Assembly (NCBI GenBank): GCA_016217595.1
Contig: JACRHS010000031.1
Coordinates: 1-64,000 of the forward strand
Length of the DNA stretch: 64,000 nucleotides
Origin: Opitutia bacterium
GTDB lineage: Bacteria > Verrucomicrobiota > Verrucomicrobiia > Opitutales > Opitutaceae
Reading direction: 5' to 3'
Shown here: positions 43,136 to 51,467 of the stretch, in pieces
Position numbering within the stretch: position 1 is the first letter of the stretch
Layout of the letters: each line of letters begins with the position of its first letter
The notes under the pieces: model-generated
Databases searched by the model: none
The model's input: only the letters and a program-made list of their open reading frames with translations
What the model was told of the DNA's origin: nothing
Position numbers and translations under genes: made by a program

Positions 43136-44191
43136 GTGGTGCAAGATTCTCCCGTTCTCGTCACCGGCGGCACTGGCTTTCTCGGCCGGCATTTGGTCGA
43201 GCGTCTGCTCGCGCAGGGGCGCGCCGTCACCGGGCTCGCCCGGCGTCCGGCGCCCGATCTCGCGGCGCGCGGCGTGCGGTTCATCTCCGCCGCGCTCGAT
43301 GACGAGGCCGCCGTGCGCGCGGCCTGCACCGGCGTGGAAACCGTGTTTCACGTCGCCGCCAAGGTCGGCGTGTGGGGGCGTTACGACGAGTTTTTCCGCG
43401 CCAACGTCCTCGGCACGCGCGCGCTCATCGCCGGCTGCCACGAACACGGCGTGCACCGCTTGGTTTACACCAGCACGCCCAGCGTGGTGTACCACGGCGG
43501 CGATCTCGCCGGCGCTGACGAATCGCTGCCACTGACCACCGCCTGCCCCAGCCCGTATCCGCTGACCAAAGCCATCGCCGAGCGCGAAGTCCTCGACGCG
43601 AATTCACCCGCGCTCGGCACGGTGGCGTTGCGCCCGCACCTCATCTGGGGCGTGGGCGATCCGCATCTCGTGCCGCGGGTGCTGGCGCGCGCGCGCGCCG
43701 GCCGGCTGCGCATCGTCGGCGATGGGCGCAACCGCGTCGACATGGTGCACGTGGCCAACGCCACCGACGCCCACCTGCTCGCCGAGGAGGCCCTGGCCGT
43801 TTGTAACGTATTACGTGACAAACCGGGCGGGGCGACCGCGGTCGGAGGGCGCGCGTATTTCATCACCAACGGCGAACCGGTCGTGCTCTGGGATTGGATC
43901 AACGGTCTGCTCACGGCGCTTGGCGAACCGCCGGTGACGCGCCGGATTTCGCTCGGTGCGGCGAGCGCGCTCGGCGCGGTGTGCGAGGCGGCGTGGCGTG
44001 TGTTGCCGTTGCGCGGCGAGCCGCCGATGACGCGCTTTGTCGCCGCCGAGCTGGCGAAAGAGCACTGGTTCGATATCTCCGCCGCGCGCCGCGACCTCGG
44101 CTACGTTCCACGCGTGAGCATGGCCGAGGGCACCACCGAGCTCGTCGCGCACTTGCGGGCGACTCCGACGGCTTCACGCCAAGGCTTGTAG
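43136..44191 (+). CDS. oleD: OleD-like NAD(P)-dependent beta-ketoacid reductase
   Basis: About 351 aa from GTG at 43136; a TTG at 43064 would add 24 residues, and the true start is uncertain. Extended short-chain dehydrogenase: nucleotide-binding TGGTGFLGRHL near the N-terminus, VFHVAAKVGVWG, and catalytic Tyr-x3-Lys in YPLTK. OleD reduces the 2-alkyl-3-ketoalkanoic acid made by OleA. The family resembles 3-beta-hydroxysteroid dehydrogenases, which is the main alternative, but the position next to OleC favours OleD. The C-terminal region ends at 44191 before a palindrome-bearing spacer. Confidence 0.85.
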   Translation: MVQDSPVLVTGGTGFLGRHLVERLLAQGRAVTGLARRPAPDLAARGVRFISAALDDEAAVRAACTGVETVFHVAAKVGVWGRYDEFFRANVLGTRALIAGCHEHGVHRLVYTSTPSVVYHGGDLAGADESLPLTTACPSPYPLTKAIAEREVLDANSPALGTVALRPHLIWGVGDPHLVPRVLARARAGRLRIVGDGRNRVDMVHVANATDAHLLAEEALAVCNVLRDKPGGATAVGGRAYFITNGEPVVLWDWINGLLTALGEPPVTRRISLGAASALGAVCEAAWRVLPLRGEPPMTRFVAAELAKEHWFDISAARRDLGYVPRVSMAEGTTELVAHLRATPTASRQGL

Positions 44192-44220
44192 GCTTATGCA
44201 CTGCGCCGGCGATGGATTTC

Positions 44221-44274
44221 GGTGGGGCGGGGTTTATCCCCGCCGGTTTTGGCGGGCGTAAAGCCCGCCCCACC
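44221..44274. repeat. GGTGGGGCGGG long palindrome
   Basis: The first 24 bases (GGTGGGGCGGGGTTTA...) and the last 24 are inverted copies with three differences. The right half is itself a palindrome, GGCGGGCGTAAAGCCCGCC. It lies between oleD and the transglycosylase gene. It may end the ole transcript but looks like a dispersed element. Confidence 0.55.
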
Positions 44275-44348
44275 ATCGGCGGGCGGCGGCCAGATGAAGA
44301 TCGCGCGGGGCGACGCAACCTGCTTCGGTGCGGGCGGTCAGTGGTTCC

Positions 44349-45317
44349 ATGCGCGCTTTCCGTTTATTCCTTCCTCTCGCCCTCGCGGCGCGACTCGCGG
44401 CAGCCGAGGCTTCCGCACCCGCGGCGGCACCGGCCAGCGCGCGTCCGGCTCCACCGACCACCGACGAGCTTTACGCGGCGGGGCAGGCGTTGTTCGACGA
44501 ATTCGCGCCACCGGAGATCAAGGCGCAGTTCGAGTTTCCCACCCGGGAAAAATGGGACGAATTTGCGGCCAAGTTGCAGCAGGCGATGGAGGGCGATTCG
44601 TTCGAAGCCCTGGCGGAGTACGAGCCGCAGGCGCGCGCGGCGTTGACGGCGCTGGAGACCTTGCCCGGCGGCGAGGAGTATGCCGACTGGCTGCGCGAGC
44701 GCCTTGACCTGATCGAGGCGGCAAAGACCGCCGCGAAAAGTCCGCCGCCACCGCGCCCGCCCGCTCCGCTGCCGGGAAAACCGCCCGTCGCCGCGCCGCT
44801 CCCCTACTACGATTTATGGGTGCAACGTCTGCGCGCGCGTCCGGCGCCCGCGGCGGCGGCGAAGCTCATGCCGACGCTGCGCGAAGCGTTTGTCGCCGAA
44901 GGTGTGCCCGCGGAGCTCGCGTGGCTGGCGGAGGTGGAGTCGACCCTCAACCCGAGCGCGCGTAGTCCCGCCGGCGCGATGGGGTTGTTTCAACTCATGC
45001 CGGCCACCGCCAAGGCACAGGGCTTGAGCACGTGGCTGCCCGACGAGCGCACGCAGCCGGAGAAAAGCGCGCGGGCCGCGGCGCGGCTGCTGCGCAGTTT
45101 GCACGCACAGTTTGGCGACTGGCCGCTCGCGTTGGCGGCGTACAACGCCGGGGCGGGTCGCGTCGGCCGCGCGCTGGCGGCGGCGCCGGAGCGGACGTTT
45201 AACGGGATCGCGCCGCGGCTGCCGGCGGAGACGCGACTCTATGTGCCCAAAGTGTGCGCGACGGTGGCGGTGCGCACAGGGGTGACGCCGGAACGGCTGG
45301 CGCGACCGCGGAGCTGA
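44349..45317 (+). CDS. Lytic transglycosylase (SLT domain)
   Basis: 322 aa from the ATG at 44349 with a signal peptide (FRLFLPLALAARLAAA). A proline- and alanine-rich linker follows, then the soluble-lytic-transglycosylase fold. The catalytic Glu lies in WLAEVESTLNP (near 195), with SPAGAMGLFQLMPATAKAQGL and LALAAYNAGAGRV, all standard SLT motifs. It cleaves peptidoglycan glycan strands in the periplasm. No other cell-wall gene is adjacent. Confidence 0.9.
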   Translation: MRAFRLFLPLALAARLAAAEASAPAAAPASARPAPPTTDELYAAGQALFDEFAPPEIKAQFEFPTREKWDEFAAKLQQAMEGDSFEALAEYEPQARAALTALETLPGGEEYADWLRERLDLIEAAKTAAKSPPPPRPPAPLPGKPPVAAPLPYYDLWVQRLRARPAPAAAAKLMPTLREAFVAEGVPAELAWLAEVESTLNPSARSPAGAMGLFQLMPATAKAQGLSTWLPDERTQPEKSARAAARLLRSLHAQFGDWPLALAAYNAGAGRVGRALAAAPERTFNGIAPRLPAETRLYVPKVCATVAVRTGVTPERLARPRS

Positions 45318-45332
45318 GGCGGGCGGAGTGCG

Positions 45333-45974
45333 TCACGGCTCCTCGACGTAGCCGTGCTTGATCGCGTAACGCACGAGGCTGCCGGGCTCGTGCAGCGAGA
45401 GCTTCTCCTTGATGCTCGTCATCACGTTATTGACCGTTTTCACCGTGAGTTCGAGCCGCTCGGCAAGTTCCTTCAGGTTTTCGCCGCGGGCGAAGGCGCG
45501 CAGCACCTGGCGCTCGCGCGTGGTGAGATTGCTGCCGACGGCCGACGCCTCGCTGCGCATGGCTTCGACGTAGAGTTTGGCGCTGCGCTGGCAGTAGTAA
45601 GTCTCACCGGCGAGCACGCGCGTGACGGCTTCGCGCAACGTGGAAAGATCGGCGCGCTTGAGCACGAAGCCGTGGACGCCGAGCTCGATGGCCTCGCGCA
45701 CCATGTGTTCCTGTTCGTTGGAGGAGATGAAGAGCCAGCGCGTGCGCGGCAGCTGGGCGCCGACCGTGCGGATGACCTCGAAGCCCTTGCCGTCGGGCAA
45801 GGCCCAGTCGACCACGGCCAGCTCGGGTTTTTCGCGCAGGCAGGCGGCGCAGCCTTCGGCGACGGTGGCGCATTCGGCGGCCACGGTGAGCTGCAATTGG
45901 TCGCGCAGCATGTTCGCGAAGAATTGCCGTACCATGATGTGATCTTCAATGACGACGATGCGGGTTTTCGGCAT
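45333..45974 (-). CDS. LuxR/NarL-type response regulator
   Basis: 213 aa from the ATG at 45974; an upstream in-frame Met adds 11 unconserved residues. The receiver domain starts KTRIVVIEDHIMVRQFF (Glu-Asp acidic pair), with phospho-acceptor Asp in AVVDWALPDGKG. The C-terminal helix-turn-helix is of the LuxR type (LTTRERQVLRAFARGE, then TVKTVNNVMTSIKEKL). It is divergent from the AOS-like gene across a 207-base spacer containing three palindromic sites. The hybrid kinase encoded two genes downstream of the divergent side could be its partner, since that kinase ends in an HPt domain; this is inference. Confidence 0.9.
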   Translation of the reverse strand: MPKTRIVVIEDHIMVRQFFANMLRDQLQLTVAAECATVAEGCAACLREKPELAVVDWALPDGKGFEVIRTVGAQLPRTRWLFISSNEQEHMVREAIELGVHGFVLKRADLSTLREAVTRVLAGETYYCQRSAKLYVEAMRSEASAVGSNLTTRERQVLRAFARGENLKELAERLELTVKTVNNVMTSIKEKLSLHEPGSLVRYAIKHGYVEEP

Positions 45975-46026
45975 GGGGCGGGTGTGATACCGGCCACAGT
46001 CTAGCACAACCCCCGGCCCGTGGATT

Positions 46027-46084
46027 CGGGAAAAAATCCCGTCCGGACGGGAAAAATTCCCGGTATAAAGAGGAAATTTTCCCG
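46027..46084. promoter_or_regulatory. Array of three 15-bp palindromic sites in the divergent promoter
   Basis: Sites are CGGGAAAAAATCCCG (46027-46041), CGGGAAAAATTCCCG (46048-46062) and GAGGAAATTTTCCCG (46070-46084). Their centres are 21 and 22 bases apart, about two helical turns, so all would face the same side of the DNA. A TCCGGA separates the first two. They lie between the response regulator and the AOS-like gene. A regulator binding all three, perhaps the adjacent LuxR-type protein, is a reasonable guess. Confidence 0.55.
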
Positions 46085-46181
46085 AGGTTTTCCGCTGGCG
46101 GTTAGTGTATTATGAACGCCCTTCGCCAACGCTCACCCACACCCAGAACCACTGATTTTCCGCGCCGTTGCGCCTGCAGTC

Positions 46182-47444
46182 ATGCCCTTTTCTACCCCGC
46201 CCGTTCGCGACGAGGGAGCCACCGCTCCTTCTCCTTTCACCCTTTCAGGAGATGATTGGCGGGTCGCTGCCGGCCGGCCGACCGGCGATTGGACGGGGGG
46301 GCGCGGAGCGGTGACGGCGTTCGGCTTGTACAAGCGCGCCATCGGTGCGGGACCGCGTCCTGTGAACGCGACAGAGGTCGGACTCGATTTTGCCACCGCC
46401 GATCATCTGGGCTGGCGCGCGCAACCGGCGCTCACATCCGATGACGAACCCGCGCCGGCGTCGCGCGTGCCGAGTGGTGCGCTGTGCACGGAGCTGTCGG
46501 AGTGGTTGCGTCTGCCGCATGTGCAGCTCTGTGCGTCGGGCTCGGCAGCGGCGACCGGGCTGGCGGGCGGCTTGTTGCGGGCCGACGACCACGTGGTGCT
46601 CGACGAGCAAATCCACAAACATCTTTACGAAGCGGCGGTCGCGGCCACGCAGCAGGTGCATTTCAGCCGGCATCTCGATGTGGAGGCGATGGGACGGTTG
46701 ATGCAGCAATTGCGGCAGCATGATCACCACCGGCGGATTTTGGTGATGACCGAGGCCCTGTTCACCACCGATGCGCAGACGACGGATCTCTCCTCGTTGC
46801 AAGCCGCCTGCCGGCAGTATCACGCGTGGCTGTGCGTGAGCGTGGCGAGCGATCTCGGCGCGTTGGGGCCGGGCGGGGCGGGTCAGCTCGCGTTGCAAGA
46901 CATGCTCGGCAAGGTGGACTTGGTGGTGGGCTCGTTTGGGCCGACGCTGGCGAGTCCAGGCGGATTTCTGGCGACGAGGCACCGCGAGTTGTTGGATCAA
47001 TTGAGCTGGTACGCCGCGGCCAACCCCGCGTGCGGGCTCGCCTGTTCCGGCCCGTGGGACGAGGCGCTCGCCGGTTTGCGCCGGGTGCGTTCGGCGGAAG
47101 GCGATTCGCGGCGGCGACGGCTGGCGGCGGCGATCGCGGCGTTGCGCGCCGGGCTGGTGGCGCACGGTTGCAATATTCTGGGCAAGGCGGCGCCGGTGGT
47201 GCCGCTGCTGGTCGGGCGTGAGGATGCGGGACGCATGGCAGTGCGGCTGTGCGCCGAGCGCGGTTTCGCGGTGCGGCTGCTGGAACATCCCGAGGTGCCA
47301 ATGGGCGCGGCGCGGCTGTTGCTGCAGGTGTCGGCGTTGCACGAGCCGGAGCAGTGCGTGCTGGCGGCGGCGCGCATTGCCGAGGCGATCATCGAGGCGG
47401 AGGAACGCTGCGGCACGTCGGGATCGGCGCTGTGTCGACTGTAG
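46182..47444 (+). CDS. Alpha-oxoamine-synthase-like protein lacking the PLP-binding residues
   Basis: 420 aa, aligning along its length with BioF/KBL-type class II aminotransferases. Family landmarks are GRPTGDWTGGRGA-like N-terminus, SGSAAATGLAGGLL, the stacking His in DEQIHKHLYEAA, and RLLLQVSALHEPEQ near the end. However, the Asp-x-x-His pair that holds the PLP ring is SVAS (Ser220, Ser223). The Schiff-base Lys in the usual TFGKG is replaced: SFGPT (Pro254). It is therefore unlikely to bind PLP covalently. Analogues are the catalytically inactive subunit of serine palmitoyltransferase and, by gene neighbourhood, CqsA/LqsA. A signalling or scaffold role is inferred. Composition and codon use are like the neighbours. 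Confidence 0.75.
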   Translation: MPFSTPPVRDEGATAPSPFTLSGDDWRVAAGRPTGDWTGGRGAVTAFGLYKRAIGAGPRPVNATEVGLDFATADHLGWRAQPALTSDDEPAPASRVPSGALCTELSEWLRLPHVQLCASGSAAATGLAGGLLRADDHVVLDEQIHKHLYEAAVAATQQVHFSRHLDVEAMGRLMQQLRQHDHHRRILVMTEALFTTDAQTTDLSSLQAACRQYHAWLCVSVASDLGALGPGGAGQLALQDMLGKVDLVVGSFGPTLASPGGFLATRHRELLDQLSWYAAANPACGLACSGPWDEALAGLRRVRSAEGDSRRRRLAAAIAALRAGLVAHGCNILGKAAPVVPLLVGREDAGRMAVRLCAERGFAVRLLEHPEVPMGAARLLLQVSALHEPEQCVLAAARIAEAIIEAEERCGTSGSALCRL

Positions 47445-47552
47445 AAACGCGGCGCGCCGCGGAATGAGCTTCGGGGTGGATCAGCGATCTTACTTAGCAG
47501 ACGGAGCTTGGCGCATTTGGTGGCGTCGATTACCGATGGGCCGTTCAATGCC

Positions 47553-50501
47553 ATGACACCGCTGCTGCGAACGTTGGAGGAATGGACCATCCATCTGGAC
47601 TACGTGTGGTTTGTTGTGGTGTTGGCGTGGAGCGGAGTATTGTACGCCGCGGTGCGGCTGTTCCGGAGCGAGGCCAACCGGGAGGGGCGCTGGGCGACGG
47701 CGCTGGTGGCGGCGGCGGGGATGGCGGGCGGCGTGGTGGAGATCGCTTTCGGCGTGTTCAGCCAGGGCGAAGTGTTTCGCGGCTGGGACAGCGCACTCGG
47801 ACTGACCGGGTGCCTCGGAATTTTCGGACTCGCATTACTGGGGGACAGCGCCACTCCGCCGCCCGCCGGGGCGGAGGCGAAAGCGGGCGCTTCCCGGCGC
47901 AAATTCATCCGCCGCGCGCTGCTGCTGGCCGGACTGCTGGCCTGCGAAGGCGTGCGCGTGTTCTGGCGGCCGGTCGAGGGCGGACTCCTGCTGGGGCTGA
48001 TCGCGGGCGTGGTGGCGTTGCTGGGCGTGCGGCGGCTGGCGCGCCGGCAATTGTTTCCGCAGATGGGAACGCGCGAGCGGACTTTGCTGACCCTCGGGCT
48101 CGGGGCGCTGCTGGCGGCGTTGGTATTGGCGCCGTGGGGACCGCTGGCGTATCTGGCGCGCGAGGGGCGGCGCGATCTGGAGATGTCGCACTTCGCTCTG
48201 CCGGCGGCGTTGTGCCAGCTGGCGGCGGCGGCGCTGTGGTGCCGCGGCTGGGTGTGGTACGGATTGCAACTGTTGCCCAAGGAGTCGCCGCTGGGGGCGG
48301 CGGCCGTGCGCAGCGAATTGCGCATCGCAGTGTGGGCGCTCATGGCCTGGGTGGTCGCCGGACTGGGGCTGACGCTCTGGCTGAGCCGGTGGGCGATGCA
48401 GCGGTTCGAGACGCAGCTGTTGCGGCGGGTGGAGACGGCGGCGGCGTTGATCGATGCCGAGCCCCTGGCCGAGGCGCTCGGTCCGCAGTTAAAATTGCTG
48501 CCGTTCGAGACAGTGTACCAACCCGCGGGCTGGGCGGTGCAGCTCGCCGCAGTGACGTTTCCGCGGCTGGAGCCGTATGAGCAGCTGCGTGCGCAATTGC
48601 GCGCGGTGCAGGCGGTGAATTCTGACGCGTTGTACACGCAGATTCTCACGTTGCGCGAAGGCTGGCTGATCGCGCCGATGACGGCATCGCAGCCGAAGCG
48701 CTACGCTTACAAGGCGCTCGTGCACCGGCGGGCGTTGCCGGAGGATTACGCGGCGCTGGCCAACCGGCGGGCGGATCTCTCGCGCCCGGATGTGAACCCT
48801 TGGGGCAACACCGTGACCGTGCGCGCGCCGCTGTACGATCCGCAGACCCGGCGCGCGATCGGCTGGCTGGCGCTGGTGTTTCGCGCCCGGGCGTGGAGCG
48901 CAAGCTACGCCGATACGCGGCTGCAAATCCTGTCGCTGGTGGCGCTCGGGGTGGGCTTCTGGGTCGTAGCGTTTGCGCACCGGCTGCGCTCGCTGGAGCG
49001 CACGCATGCGTTGCACCGCGCGGAACAGGAGGCGCAGGCCAACCGCGCGAAATCGGCCTTTCTCTCGAAGGTGAGTCACGAGTTGCGCACGCCGTTGCAG
49101 GCGCTGCTGGGTTTTGCGGAGTTGCTGACCACGGCGGGGCTGGAGGAGCCGCATGGCAGCCGCGCGGCGGCATTGCGGGCGCAGGGGGCGCTGCTCTTGC
49201 GGCTCGTCAACGACCTGCTCGATCTGGGCGCGCTGCAAACCGGCGTGTTTCGCCTCAGCCTGGGGCCGACGGAGCTGTGCCGGGTCGTGGCCGAGTCGGT
49301 GCAGCCGCTGCGGCCGCGCGCGGAGAGCCGCGGACTGGCGCTGGAGAGCCGCGTGGACCCGGCGTTGCCGGCGTGGATCGAGTCGGACGGGATGCGGTTG
49401 CAGCAGGTGATTTTCAATCTCGTGGGCAACGCGATCAAGTACACGGAGCGCGGCAGCATTCGCGTGGAGCTGCGCCCGTATGTGTGGCCCGGCGGGCTGC
49501 CCGGCATGGAGCTGCGTGTGACGGACACAGGCCCGGGCATACCGCGCGCCAAGCAGGCGGAGATTTTCAAGCCCTACGCGCGGTTGAGCGAGCACGCGGA
49601 AATCGAAGGGCTTGGGCTGGGCCTGGCGCTGGCGCAGAGCATCGGCTCCGCGCTCGGCGGCGTGTTGAGCGTGGAGAGCGACGGGCGCCACGGCGCGACG
49701 TTCCTCGCGCGCTGGCCGATCAAGCCGTGCGCCGAGCCGGCGGCGCAGTCCGCCACCGCGCCTGTCGCCAGCCTCGCCGGATTGCGGGTGTTGGTGGCCG
49801 ACGACAACACCGTGGTGCGGGAGTTGCTCGCGGCGTTTCTCGTCGAGCAAGGCTGCCTGATCGAAACGGCCTGCGACGGCGTCGCGGCGCTGACGAAGGC
49901 GAAGACCGGCGCGTTCGAGGTGGTGCTGCTCGATCTCTCGATGCCGGAGATGGAGGGCTGCGCGGTGGCGAGCGAGTTGCGCCGCACCGAGCCGCCCGGC
50001 CGCCACACGCTGGTGGTGGGCCTGAGCGCGCACGCGCAGGCGTCGGAGCAGGCGCGGGCGCTGGCGGCGGGCATGGACGAATTTTTCCGCAAGCCGGTCG
50101 TGCTGGCGCAACTCGCCGCGTATTTGGGACGGCTGCGTTTTGCTACGGCGATTGCGCCGGCGGCGTGGCACATGCCCGCGAAACTGCGGCAGCAGTTGTG
50201 CGCGCATTTCGCCGCCGAGTGGCCGGCGCTGGCGCAGGCCTTGCAGACGGCGCAGGCGCAGCAGGACTGGGCGCTGCTGCGGTCGCGCGCGCACTATTTG
50301 AAGAACAGCGCCGATGTGCTCGGCGCGGAGGAGCTCCAGACGTTGTGCCGGCAGTTGGAGGAGGCGGCGGAGGCGCGCGCACTCACGGAGACGGCGCGAT
50401 TGCTCGGTGCGATCGATCGCAAGGGCGCGCAATTGGCGAAAGTTGCGCGCTTCGGTGTCGATATATCCCCGTTGGCGGAAGAGGTAGGCAGACAACCCTG
50501 A
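47553..50501 (+). CDS. Multi-pass hybrid histidine kinase (HisKA-HATPase-REC-HPt)
   Basis: 982 aa from the ATG at 47553 (a TTG at 47508 would add 15 residues). About seven membrane spans fill the first ~270 residues. An eighth then leads into a ~170-residue periplasmic region ending in another span (LVALGVGFWVVAFA, near 470). Cytoplasmic part: HisKA with KVSHELRTPLQ (His about 508), HATPase_c with NLVGNAIKYTERG and DTGPGIP, REC with LLDLSMPEMEG (Asp about 793), and HPt with RAHYLKNSADVLG (His about 912). All phosphorelay residues are present. No DNA-binding domain is seen. It starts 108 bases after the AOS-like gene and ends 16 bases before a 92-aa gene. The ligand is unknown. Confidence 0.88.
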   Translation: MTPLLRTLEEWTIHLDYVWFVVVLAWSGVLYAAVRLFRSEANREGRWATALVAAAGMAGGVVEIAFGVFSQGEVFRGWDSALGLTGCLGIFGLALLGDSATPPPAGAEAKAGASRRKFIRRALLLAGLLACEGVRVFWRPVEGGLLLGLIAGVVALLGVRRLARRQLFPQMGTRERTLLTLGLGALLAALVLAPWGPLAYLAREGRRDLEMSHFALPAALCQLAAAALWCRGWVWYGLQLLPKESPLGAAAVRSELRIAVWALMAWVVAGLGLTLWLSRWAMQRFETQLLRRVETAAALIDAEPLAEALGPQLKLLPFETVYQPAGWAVQLAAVTFPRLEPYEQLRAQLRAVQAVNSDALYTQILTLREGWLIAPMTASQPKRYAYKALVHRRALPEDYAALANRRADLSRPDVNPWGNTVTVRAPLYDPQTRRAIGWLALVFRARAWSASYADTRLQILSLVALGVGFWVVAFAHRLRSLERTHALHRAEQEAQANRAKSAFLSKVSHELRTPLQALLGFAELLTTAGLEEPHGSRAAALRAQGALLLRLVNDLLDLGALQTGVFRLSLGPTELCRVVAESVQPLRPRAESRGLALESRVDPALPAWIESDGMRLQQVIFNLVGNAIKYTERGSIRVELRPYVWPGGLPGMELRVTDTGPGIPRAKQAEIFKPYARLSEHAEIEGLGLGLALAQSIGSALGGVLSVESDGRHGATFLARWPIKPCAEPAAQSATAPVASLAGLRVLVADDNTVVRELLAAFLVEQGCLIETACDGVAALTKAKTGAFEVVLLDLSMPEMEGCAVASELRRTEPPGRHTLVVGLSAHAQASEQARALAAGMDEFFRKPVVLAQLAAYLGRLRFATAIAPAAWHMPAKLRQQLCAHFAAEWPALAQALQTAQAQQDWALLRSRAHYLKNSADVLGAEELQTLCRQLEEAAEARALTETARLLGAIDRKGAQLAKVARFGVDISPLAEEVGRQP

Positions 50502-50517
50502 AACCGAGGATCCGCAT

Positions 50518-50796
50518 ATGGCAGACAATACACAGAGTCCGCTGTTCTCCATCGTCGTCGATGGTAACGGCGTCGTGAAGCTCATCGTTGAAGGCGGCAT
50601 CACCACCTGGCAATTGACTCCGTCGAGCCCCGAGCGCCCGGAGGCACAGAAGCAGACCTTTAACATTTATCCGATCGATCCTGCCACCGCCGCGGCCAAT
50701 GCGGCGGCCGCGGGCAAGGGGCCGCCGATCCGGGTGGTCACGACGCAGGGGCCGTGCGAATGGCCGCCCTGCGATATCGAGACCGACATAAATTAA
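50518..50796 (+). CDS. Small protein of unknown function after the hybrid kinase
   Basis: 92 aa, acidic, beginning MADNTQSPLFSIVVDGNGVV and ending with two cysteines in QGPCEWPPCDIETDIN. A short Ala-rich helix (AAANAAAAGKG) sits in the middle. It has no signal peptide or membrane helix. Its start is 16 bases after the kinase stop, with purine-rich GAGGAT at a reasonable ribosome-binding distance, so it is probably co-expressed. It may be a kinase-linked modulator; that is a guess. Confidence 0.6.
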   Translation: MADNTQSPLFSIVVDGNGVVKLIVEGGITTWQLTPSSPERPEAQKQTFNIYPIDPATAAANAAAAGKGPPIRVVTTQGPCEWPPCDIETDIN

Positions 50797-50912
50797 GCGT
50801 TATCGCCGCGCGGTGTGCGGAGTTGCTGTGCGGGGCCGGGGGCGCCCGCTAATTGGGCTGGCCAAACGCCCGGGGCGTGCCCACTGGTGGTGGCTTTTCC
50901 CTCCCCGGCCCC

Positions 50913-51392
50913 ATGGACAAAACCGCGTTACGCCACGCCATCCTCACTGCGTTGCAGGCCGAGCTCGCTTTGCAAACCGAGGCGGCCAACACCGCGCGCG
51001 ACGAAGCGACCAACGAGGAAAGCCGCGCCGAAGATCGTTTCGACATGCGCAGCCAGAGCGCCGCCTATCTCGCCGCCGGCCAGGCCCGGATCGCGAGCGA
51101 GGTGGCCGATGCCATCGCCGCGTACACGGCGTTGACAGTGCGGGCTTTCCGGCCGGATGAACCGCTCGCCATCGGGGCGCTCGTCGCCCTCGAAGCGCAT
51201 GGGCGGCGCGTGTGGTATTTCATCGGACCACAACACGGCGGTCTCGATGTGACGGTCGACGGCGTGAAGGTGACGGTGGTAACCGGGGCCTCGCCCCTGG
51301 GACGTCAGCTGGTGGGGCGCAAGGTGGGCGATTCGGCGATGCTCCCCGGCCGCACCGGGGCGGTGATGCACGCCATCGCAGCCGTCGAATAA
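50913..51392 (+). CDS. GreA/GreB-family transcription elongation factor
   Basis: 159 aa from the ATG at 50913, the usual length of Gre factors. The N-terminal ~78 residues form a helical hairpin (LTALQAELALQTEAAN ... IASEVADAIAAYTAL) with an acidic tip (TNEESRAEDRFD). This matches the tip that reaches into the RNA polymerase secondary channel. The C-terminal domain (VTGASPLGRQLVGRKVGDSAMLPG) is the FKBP-like Gre domain. It may rescue paused polymerase, though sequence is divergent and an Rnk- or Gfh-like role is possible. It stands alone, with a stem-loop after it. Confidence 0.75.
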   Translation: MDKTALRHAILTALQAELALQTEAANTARDEATNEESRAEDRFDMRSQSAAYLAAGQARIASEVADAIAAYTALTVRAFRPDEPLAIGALVALEAHGRRVWYFIGPQHGGLDVTVDGVKVTVVTGASPLGRQLVGRKVGDSAMLPGRTGAVMHAIAAVE

Positions 51393-51409
51393 TGCCGTGA
51401 ATCGGCATT
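51391..51409 (+). terminator. Stem-loop after the Gre-like gene
   Basis: AATGCCG TGAAT CGGCATT, a perfect 7-bp stem overlapping the stop codon, followed a few bases later by GTTTTG. A weak terminator at best. Confidence 0.35.
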
Positions 51410-51467
51410 CGGCCGTTTTGCGCACTTGATCTGACACTGGCGGAGGGTTTGGCTCCGTTGTCCTTTT

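Noticed and set aside
46182-50501. Calling this locus a working CqsA/CqsS quorum-sensing pair
   Set aside because: The layout is similar, but the synthase-like protein lacks the PLP residues needed to make an alpha-hydroxyketone signal, so only a candidate is claimed.
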